NCBI GenBank assembly: GCA_944548615.1
Contig: OX155965.1
Coordinates: forward strand, 24,418,946 to 24,482,945
DNA: 64,000 nt
Direction: 5' to 3'
Origin: Micropterix aruncella
Taxonomy: Eukaryota; Arthropoda; Insecta; Lepidoptera; Micropterigidae
Made by a program: the position numbers and the translations under genes. The notes under the pieces are model-generated. The model had not been told where the DNA came from and searched no databases. It saw only the letters and a program-made list of their open reading frames with translations. Below, piece after piece: positions 56,228-64,000 of the stretch. How positions within the stretch are numbered: the stretch's first letter is position 1; each line of letters begins with the position of its first letter.

Positions 56228-56439
56228 ATGTCTCGCTATATGTTTTTAAAAATTAGGATTTCAAATAATTACTTTAAAACAGCGTTGAGCTAAACTTTAA
56301 TTTAAATCTTTTTGTACATGGCACAAACAAGCGACTTTTTTTTACTAATTAATTTACAAAAACTAAAAAAGATTACTGTGTATCTCCAGAATAAGGGCTG
56401 GTACGTTGCAGGGAATACTTAGTTATATGCAATTGACGT

Positions 56440-57420
56440 TTGCTTTCCTGCAACTGCAATTCTATGCAGTGGCAAACAAATTCTGGACACGTCTTAGGAA
56501 TAGCATTTAGCTCCATTAAACGCAGAATACCTTGCTCTCCATCAATGTTTCAGCCACAGCCTTCAAACAATAGAAGAGATGGTTTGGGAAGGTGTACGCC
56601 TCCATATTCCAAGCGGAGGTTTACGCCATTATTGAATGTGCGGATATCAACCTCCAAAAGGACTACGCCAACCACCGTATCTATATCCACTCGGATAGCA
56701 AAGCAGCTCTTATGGCACTAGCCTCGAATACCATTATTTCAAAGCTAGTGCAAAACTGCATATCACTACTGAATTCCCTGGGCGAAAAGAACAGGGTAAT
56801 TCTAAGATGGGTTCCCGGCCATGCAGGAATCGAGGGAAATGAAAAAGCCGACGAACTTGCTAGGACGGGAGCAAAGGGAACGTTATACGGCCCTGAACCT
56901 TGCTGTGGCGTGCCAAAAAGCCTTGCAAACCTAATGCTCAAACAAATGTGTTTAGAACAATCCGTCAACCATTGGAACAACACGCCAGGGTTGAATCATT
57001 CCAAAGCGCTTATTAAGGCTTACGACCGTAAGAAGGCCCGTGAGGCCCTATCGTAAATAGGAAAAATCTACGCATACTGGTGAGGGCGCTCACGGGGCAT
57101 TGTGGCCTGAACAAACACATGTTCAACCTCAAGCTCAGAGACACAAAAATGTGCAGGTTCTGCCAAGGGGCAGAGGAAACTCCCCAGCACCTCATGTGCG
57201 AGTGTGGCCCGCTGATGCGTAAAAGATACACCCAATTGGGTGGTCACTACCTCCTACCTGAGGAGGTAAAACAATCTGGCGCCAAAAGCCTGCTGCGGTT
57301 CTTAAATGACACGAGGCTTAGCGCAGAACTATAGTAGGTGGCGAACACAATAGATCAGCAATGGTCGCAGTGTTACAAGGCTCATAAAGACCTTAGAAAA
57401 GCCCCACTCAACAAATAAAA
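56440..57420 (+). mobile_element. LINE 3' part with RNase H
   Basis: 5'-truncated, with blurred coding from about 56440. It ends CCCACTCAACAAATAAAAAT. It encodes an RNase H domain and a C-terminal zinc knuckle, a layout of the I/R1/LOA side of LINEs rather than the Jockey/CR1-like pieces elsewhere in the window. Confidence 0.75.
56592..57334 (+). pseudogene. LINE RNase H and zinc-knuckle coding, frameshifted
   Basis: 56592-57056 reads SIFQAEVYAIIECADINLQK, IYIHSDSKAALMAL, then VILRWVPGHAGIEGNEKADE, LARTGAKG, the standard RNase H signature (E of QAE, D of HSDS, D of KADELA). The N-terminal first strand and its aspartate lie in a damaged stretch before 56592. After a stop and shift near 57056, 57080-57334 gives LTGHCGLNKHMFNLKLRDTK, MCRFCQGAEETPQHLMCEC, a CX2C..HX4C-type knuckle, and ends SAEL. 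In an active LINE, RNase H removes RNA after target-primed synthesis. Confidence 0.9.
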
Positions 57421-57527
57421 ATAAAAAATTGGGAAGGTGAATAATTTCCCAAACACATACCTCATCATTTGCTTCTAGCTCCGTAAAAAGGAGAGATTTT
57501 TTCGGTATTTTGACTGGACTGATACCA

Positions 57528-57636
57528 TTGACTAGGAAACAATATAAGGAACCAGTGAGCGAAATATAGGAACAGAGAGATAACCTAATTTACAAAACAA
57601 AATAATTATAGTGTTTATAGATACCAATATAATACC
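57528..57636 (+). repeat. Family J repeat, copy 2
   Basis: AAATATAGGAACAGAGAGAT, AACCTAATTTACAAAACAAA and TTTATAGATACCAATAT match copy 1 at 54371-54500 in the same orientation, about 3.1 kb apart. Confidence 0.55.
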
Positions 57637-58084
57637 CTTATTAGCTGTTCACGTTACTTCAAAGGCGATAGTACAATCATACTATATCTCGCATACAAAA
57701 ATAGCCATTGACCGCCTGAATATACTGTGCCTTAACAGACACCTTATCATCCCGTAAAACGCTCAAAGTAAAAAAAGCGTAACTCCATAAATCGTCTATT
57801 TCAGTTGCGGAAATGATTTTGTTATGCCGCATTCGTTGCGGCCGGCGGATGATTTAGGTGAAAATATCCGCCTTCTTCTGAATACTCAATTTGAGAGGGC
57901 TGAGCCGTTCCGCAAAAAGGGCGGCCATCACGACGCACTTTTACTCGAGTAAAAAACGCGCAAAGCGAAGGGGGAGGGGCATTTTGGGTTACGGATTTAT
58001 TTGTGCGCTTTTCTTTTGTATGTTAAAATTAATCCGGGTCACTGACCGATTTTTACTTTCCTGGCAGAAGAAATGTATTGTGAA
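57637..58084. other. Unassigned sequence
   Basis: Raised GC at 57820-57990, no gene recognised. Confidence 0.4.
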
Positions 58085-58430
58085 CGCATTTCTGCGTGTG
58101 TCTGTGACTGTGATCATAATTGAACCCGTGTACAAAATTGTCTGTCTGTGCTGTTGACCGTGGAAGAGTGGTCTCGCCGGGAGCTGATCCTGAGTGTAGA
58201 ATCAGGTCATGCTCACTATAAAAATGCACTGTCATCGGAACTGTAAGAGAGGGGCGGGAAAGATAGATAGAGCGGGAAAAATGGATACACGAAATAATAT
58301 GAGAATGCTACGCGTGCTGAAATTCCCGGCAAATTATTATGGTTGTCTACATTCCGACCGACTTCCCCGCTGGTTACCCGCCACACTACCGCGCGCGACA
58401 CACGTCCTGGAAGAGAGGTGACGTTTTGTG
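58085..58430 (+). repeat. Family F repeat, copy 2
   Basis: GTGCTGTTGACCGTGGAAGA, CTCGCCGGGAGCTGATCCTG, AATCAGGTCATGCTCACTAT and AATGCACTGTCATCGGAAC match 13905-14000. It extends into GC-rich sequence (CCCGCTGGTTACCCGCCACA) not present at 13.9 kb. Confidence 0.6.
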
Positions 58431-58484
58431 TTCCGAACTTTCGATTTTTTTTAAGTAATTGAGAGTGAATATTTCATTTGTTTT

Positions 58485-58543
58485 ATAAATAGGATAGAAA
58501 CGAATTTACCGCGTGAAATTTGTAGCACCTGGCGTTTCGGTGA
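58485..58543 (-). mobile_element. H arm fragment H5
   Basis: TATAAATAGGATAGAAACGA through GGCGTTTCGGTGA: only the left arm. It is broken off exactly where family F 3' sequence begins. Confidence 0.7.
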
Positions 58544-58626
58544 GCTTGCAAGATTTGACCTAAACAAACTAGCATACCTACATACTTACAAACTTTGCAA
58601 GGTAAATTAAATCTTGTAAAAAGGGC
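58544..58626 (+). repeat. Family F 3' part
   Basis: GCTTGCAAGATTTGACCTAA, ACAAACTTTGCAAGGTAAAT, TAAATCTTGTA correspond to 14078-14140. Confidence 0.6.
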
Positions 58627-59594
58627 ATAAAAATCTTTGAAATAAAAAATATTGTAAAATCTTGTAAAATGGAAATTAAAAGATAAAAAAAGGTAAAATA
58701 TAAAAAAAAATATATCCGATACAAATATTAAAATTGTGTAGAAATTACATTAAATTAATTTTAAACTAGTTGTTCAATTTAGCCAAGAATTGATATGCAG
58801 TAAACCTACACACTAGTGATATGTCCCTACACACTAGTGATATCCGACACATGTCAGTACTCAATCCGTTGAAGAAAGAAGACCTATTTACATGGCAGAT
58901 ATTAACATTTTGGCATATCGTCGATTAAGATTTAACATAGCGTCTCATTTTTGGAAACTTTTCAGGGGAGAGAAAAAACTGTTTTTTTTCTTTTAGTAGC
59001 AACACAAGGTTGAAATTTTTAATGCAGATATATTTAAATTAAATTAGGAAAACCTTTAAAATGATTTAAAATGAAATTACATTATTAATCATCTAGTTAG
59101 TTATCTTTATTATTTATCTTTTAGTGAGTTACGCTATTATTGTGGAATTAAATCGAGTCTCACCATTCAGTTTACCAGATAAAAAACACAGAGTATGATG
59201 TAGAAAGTAAGATATAGAAATGTAAGATATAGAGAAGATATGTAGAAATTAACTCAATAAGTAGTGATTCTATTACATTGAATATAATGAATAATGTAAT
59301 GAGAAGACAAAAAGAAGGTTATAATGAACATAATTAATTCTTTAAAATACCGATAAAAATATGCTTTTTTAGTATAAAATTAATAAATGTAATACAAAAA
59401 AAACACAAAAAATATGTGACGATTGTCAAAAAGAAAAATAAAATGTCTTAGTGATTATATTGCAAATAAAAATAGTCAAGATATAATGAATATGTGCCTA
59501 CCTAATAATAGAAATAGTCAATTCATTTTAGTCAATTTGAAAATCGATTAAAACCCTATCACAGAAAGAGATATAGTCGAGATGCACACAATTT
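58627..59594. other. AT-rich spacer
   Basis: CCTACACACTAGTGATAT is doubled at about 58805-58845. Much of the end may be the untranslated part of the minus-strand LINE that follows. Confidence 0.4.
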
Positions 59595-59730
59595 TTAGAG
59601 ATCGTTAATGTCGTATAATTCTCTTTCAATGAGATATAATTTGAGTTTATTTTTAAATTGAGGCATTTTTCCTTCGCGGCATATTTTTTTGATACTAGAG
59701 GGTAGCTTATTGTAGCGTATAATTCAGACG
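59595..59730 (-). pseudogene. LINE C-terminal fragment
   Basis: Minus strand reads NKLPSSIKKICREGKMPQFK, NKLKLYLIERELYDINDL and a stop at 59595. NKLP-SIK-------FK-KLK-YL is a common LINE terminus (compare LWNALPNNI at 50166). Upstream is broken by a stop. Confidence 0.75.
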
Positions 59731-60218
59731 TAGTTTGAGATTTATTTTTGTTACCTATTATTTTGTTTGAGATTTTGAAATAAAGTAGGTATTTAAATGT
59801 TATTTTAAAAGTTTTATCGTAAATTCAAGATTTCTCTAATGAAGGACTATTTCCCAATCGTGAGATTGGTTAACGGTTGGAATAACGTTAATTACCCGGT
59901 CTGTGTTTTCCTCGTTTCTATTTATACTATATTGTATAGATCCAGTGGTAAGTGCCGGATCCCTTGGGGTGAGTGACCGTCGCTAAATACATCCAGTAAT
60001 GGCCCTGTATAGCTGTCGTAATCCTTCAACATCCGGACCACATCTTAATACATTTATCACCGTCAGCTCGTCACATTACGCTACGTTTTCCCTGAATTTC
60101 ATCCATATAATAGATCGCTAGCCACTAACCTATACAAGCACGTCTTTAGTATGACAAATTATGTAAGAGACTAAAAGAGCCTGAGCCGCCCGGAAATGTA
60201 GCGAAAACCGGTCATTAC
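59731..60218. other. Unassigned sequence
   Basis: No gene or repeat recognised. Confidence 0.4.
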
Positions 60219-60227
60219 TATCATCAT

Positions 60228-60390
60228 AAATAAGATAAAAAACGAATTTACCGCGTCAATTTTCTAGCACCCGACGTTGCAGCCGACGTTGTCTAGGGCA
60301 GACTGACAACGCGTCAAGTCATCATGTAAATTCGTTTTTTATCTTAATTATAATGTCAAACAACCACGATAGTCTCCGATTTAATATAAA
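60228..60390 (-). mobile_element. Foldback element H4, worn
   Basis: Short version: AAATAAGATAAAAAACGAAT and TTCGTTTTTTATCTTAATTA arms. The centre has lost most of the GACGTTTCGG block on one side. Minus-strand tail is DYRGCLTL with an upstream E-to-G change. Target duplication TATCATCAT (60219-60227, 60391-60399). Confidence 0.75.
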
Positions 60391-60399
60391 TATCATCAT

Positions 60400-60679
60400 A
60401 AAATCGGTTGTGTCACCCCAATAATATAACGGCAAGTAGCAAGCGACTTATTTTATTTGAATAATTATTTGATATATAAAGTCGATTAGCAGTTGGCGAA
60501 AATTCCTAATAATATGCGACGCAACGCAAAGAAAATTTGAATTTTAAACGCGCGTCATCTCAGTCAATTTAAAAATCACATTGCAAACGCGCGTCACCCC
60601 GAGCCTGCAATTTCGAAGTTAGAACGAGCTTCGCATTGCAACCGTCGACGCTTTCAAGGGCCTCACTATTAATTTATTA
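60400..60679. other. Unassigned sequence
   Basis: AAACGCGCGTCA occurs twice (about 60547, 60588). No gene recognised. Confidence 0.4.
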
Positions 60680-61140
60680 TATTCTTTTTCTTGAAGTTCC
60701 TCTCCATTACTGGAGGTTGGCTGTTAGCTCTGAAAACTTTTTTGTTCTTGCGCCATCCGGAAAAGCTGTTGCGCACTGGTGATCCCGGTCCACACTCTGA
60801 CATTGCACACCGACGACTTTTTCCTCCTCCAGGATGTCATTTACCCTTAAATTTGCCCATCAATATCAGTTGGAGTAGCTGATATCTGTCGTGCCGCAAC
60901 AAGTGCCTCAGATGCGCAATAATCTTGCGCTTTTTGACGGTGTGCAACAATTTTCGGGTCGTACCAGCACTCTGAAGCACTTTTTCGTTGCTAACTATAC
61001 GGGTCCTGCTTATACGAAGCACTACAGCACGGTAGCACTACATCTCAAACGCTTCTAGCTGCCGTCTGGTGTCTTTTTTATGGTCCACGCTTCGCTGCCG
61101 TACATAACCACTGGCCAGATGTAGCAATGTAGGATCCGAG
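60680..61140 (-). pseudogene. RTE-type LINE C-terminal fragment
   Basis: On the minus strand: HCYIWPVVMYGSEAWTIKKT, then after a shift RRQLEAFEM, ISRTRIVSNEKVLQSAG, KLLHTVKKRKIIAHLRHLLR and DRYQLLQLILMGKFKGK. WPV--YG-EAWT-KK, LEAFEMW and VLRISW-----NEEVL are RTE clade hallmarks. Stops interrupt after FEM and after FKGK, and the following G-R-R-K-like tail is degraded. Different from the RTE copy at 41496 in sequence. Confidence 0.85.
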
Positions 61141-61211
61141 TTCCGAGTCTTAGATTGATTTTATTTAATTTAAGAGAGACTTTTTTGATTTAATACATGG
61201 TGTGCTTTAAT

Positions 61212-61881
61212 GGGAAGTTAATGGGCCCTTGCTGGGTTGGCCCCGAAGACCCATTCTGTTTAGGGTTGGTCACACTCACGGGTCAACACCTATCCGACGG
61301 CCTCCACGCATGAAGTGCGAGCCTGGGTAGGACTCTGGCCTTATGATTAGTTTCCCCTGGGAATCAACCTTCTGGCGCTCCTGGACGGTCTGCGCACAGT
61401 GCGGCGTAAGCCAATCGACTGCGCACTCTGACTAACAGTCGGGGGAGTCTGGAAGCAGTACTGTTTCCTATAGAGCGGGGGTGGTTGCGGACCTTACGGC
61501 GACTGCTCTTGAAACGACCACCAGCTATCCGATCCTGGGTGAACAGCCGGGCAAAGGACGCTGTGGTCCGCGATAGATTCGGTATACACCGTTTCACCGC
61601 TTCGTAAGGGAGAGGACCGCGCAAGCGACCTCGAACTCGGAACCAATCGAGAGACTGGAGTAATCTTGTCACAATTGGGAGTAAGGGCGTGAGTGTAAGC
61701 CCGCCGGGTAACACTCCTGGCTATCTCGCGGTTAAGGCGTTGGCCTCTTACGGGTTTGTGGCGGAGCTAGACGGTGGACTGTTTTGTCCAAGTCTTCTGC
61801 GCTCACTCCAGGGAGATAGAACGACTAATCGTTGAAAGTTCCTGAGGTGACGGGCTCGCCCGCTGTAGTCGACAACCCTAG
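61212..61881 (+). mobile_element. Family A copy A18, intact reference
   Basis: 670 bp from GGGAAGTTAATGGGCCCTTG to GACAACCCTAG, followed by T. Terminal hairpin CGGGCTCGCCCG at 61851-61862, with CTAG at 61878-61881. It gives the uninterrupted sequence at the sites where A5, A8 and A9 carry insertions. A 116-codon minus-strand frame is open inside. Confidence 0.88.
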
Positions 61882-61964
61882 TTGTGCTTCAAATAATATT
61901 TGGGTCGCTTGTATATGAGACATCCCAACAGAAAAAATAACCATATTTTACATTGTGGTTTCCA

Positions 61965-62185
61965 CCCTACAAGGCACCTATGTACAGAATTTCAAATCTC
62001 TAAGTCCAATATTTGTTCAGAGATTGTGAAGTATGACTAACGCGCCCTTTTGGTGGACTGATATCAACCACAATCTCTTTAATTTTTTCCACGACCGACT
62101 AATACCTGCATGCCAAATTTTAGCCCAATCGGATAAAGAGTTTAGGCGCTATCGTGGAGGAATACACACACAAACTCTCACAGAC
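61965..62185 (-). repeat. Family C repeat, copy 4
   Basis: Complement carries GTGTGTGTATTCCTCCACG, ATAGCGCCTAAACTCTTTAT and AATTTGGCATGCAGGTATTA, matching 36120-36220. Confidence 0.65.
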
Positions 62186-62369
62186 AGACTTCACAGAGAC
62201 ACTTCAGTCTGGAAAGGGGAATGGCAGAGAAGGAAAGATACATTTCTTGCAACTACACTAATCCCTGTGCAGGGGTTCATGCGTACGTTGTTGAAATAAG
62301 GATAATAAAAAAAACACTTTATTTTAAAACTACTATATTTTAAACTAAGAATTCCCGAGAAGAGAAATT

Positions 62370-62643
62370 TTAGAGATCGATGAGAAAATGAAAAGAACTG
62401 GTTACTTCTTGTCTTGAATGATTACAATGAAGGCGAGTTTTATATATTTGCTGGGAGATCATTCCATAGTTTTGAATCATGGACATAGAAAGAGTAAGAG
62501 TAGAAATTTTTATTATGACAAGGAATTTTGAGTAAATTGTTAGTGGTTGACAGAAATACCGGACCGTGGGCACTTAATGGTTCGGAAAGTTCGTGGAGCT
62601 GATTGGAAGACAACACGATAGAGAAGAGCGAGTATATGAACAT
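62370..62643 (-). pseudogene. LINE C-terminal fragment, one frameshift
   Basis: Minus strand: LHELSEPLSAHGPVFLSTTN, FYVHDSKLWNDLPANI, then after a shift near 62450 YKTRLHCNHSRQ, FHFLIDL and a stop. LWN-LP is the usual C-terminal LINE landmark. Confidence 0.75.
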
Positions 62644-63483
<840 letters not shown>

Positions 63484-63516
63484 TCTTCTAAAATAAGTTA
63501 CTAAAATCCATTTCTG

Positions 63517-63850
<334 letters not shown>

Positions 63851-64000
63851 GTTTAAACAGGAGAATGATGAATCGATTTATAAAGATCATAGGTTCTCAA
63901 CCTTATTTTACCCACCGCTCACTTTAAAAATATTTTTTTTCTAGAGCCCCCATTTTCTTTAACTTACCATGTGTTGCGAATCTGAAACGGTTATTTCCAC
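63851..64000. other. Window end, unassigned
   Basis: AGAGCCCCCATTTTC near 63942 follows a CACCGCTCAC word; this could be a transposon end cut by the window. Not enough to call. Confidence 0.3.

Overview
This looks like an AT-rich eukaryotic intergenic window, almost certainly from a moth or butterfly (Lepidoptera). I did not count composition. The assignment rests on Helitrons of the typical lepidopteran type (TC...CTAG ends around a hairpin, inserted between A and T), tRNA-derived SINEs with a TTGTNAGAGATTGTC core, RTE and Jockey/CR1-like LINE relics with lepidopteran-style C-termini, and Penelope-like foldback ends. I find no host protein-coding gene, no rRNA and no functional tRNA. Nearly all recognisable sequence is transposon-derived, most of it broken, truncated or nested.

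Layout. 0.5-9 kb: copies of a GC-rich repeat (called family A here), a mariner relic, SINE pieces, a dimeric MITE (family D) and a duplicated B unit split by a TA-flanked element. 9.4-12.3 kb: two copies of a hairpin MITE (E), a 63-bp palindrome and a 757-bp element studded with CACAGTA motifs. 14-20 kb: a complete Helitron, a tandemly structured MITE (G), a hAT-type MITE, and a hAT transposon inserted into a family A copy. 21-26.5 kb: a Jockey/CR1-type reverse transcriptase relic split by a perfect 75-bp foldback (H), further Helitrons, and a 9-bp-unit minisatellite. 26.8-33 kb: two family A copies hit by a SINE, a TTAA-flanked MITE and a LINE, then more LINE 3' ends. 35-44 kb: G, C and D copies, a degenerate tandem array, and LINE ends on both strands. 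44.3-49.5 kb: a cluster of seven family A pieces in mixed orientation. 51-53.6 kb: a 2.56-kb DNA transposon with about 300-bp inverted repeats and a decayed nuclease-like transposase ending in an eight-cysteine cluster. 54-64 kb: an RNase H-bearing LINE, more H foldbacks, RTE and LINE ends, and two long TA tracts flanking a perfect inverted repeat.

The most notable item is the 51.0-53.6 kb transposon. Its 3-bp target duplication, XPG/FEN-like central domain and Cys8 C-terminus recall the Academ superfamily; that placement is inference. The second theme is family A: about 18 copies, six ending in CTAG after a hairpin, and three of them carrying insertions of unrelated elements. Copies of A elsewhere in the window serve as empty sites for those insertions. 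Nothing here suggests genes working together in a pathway; the relationships are insertion order and parasitism between elements.
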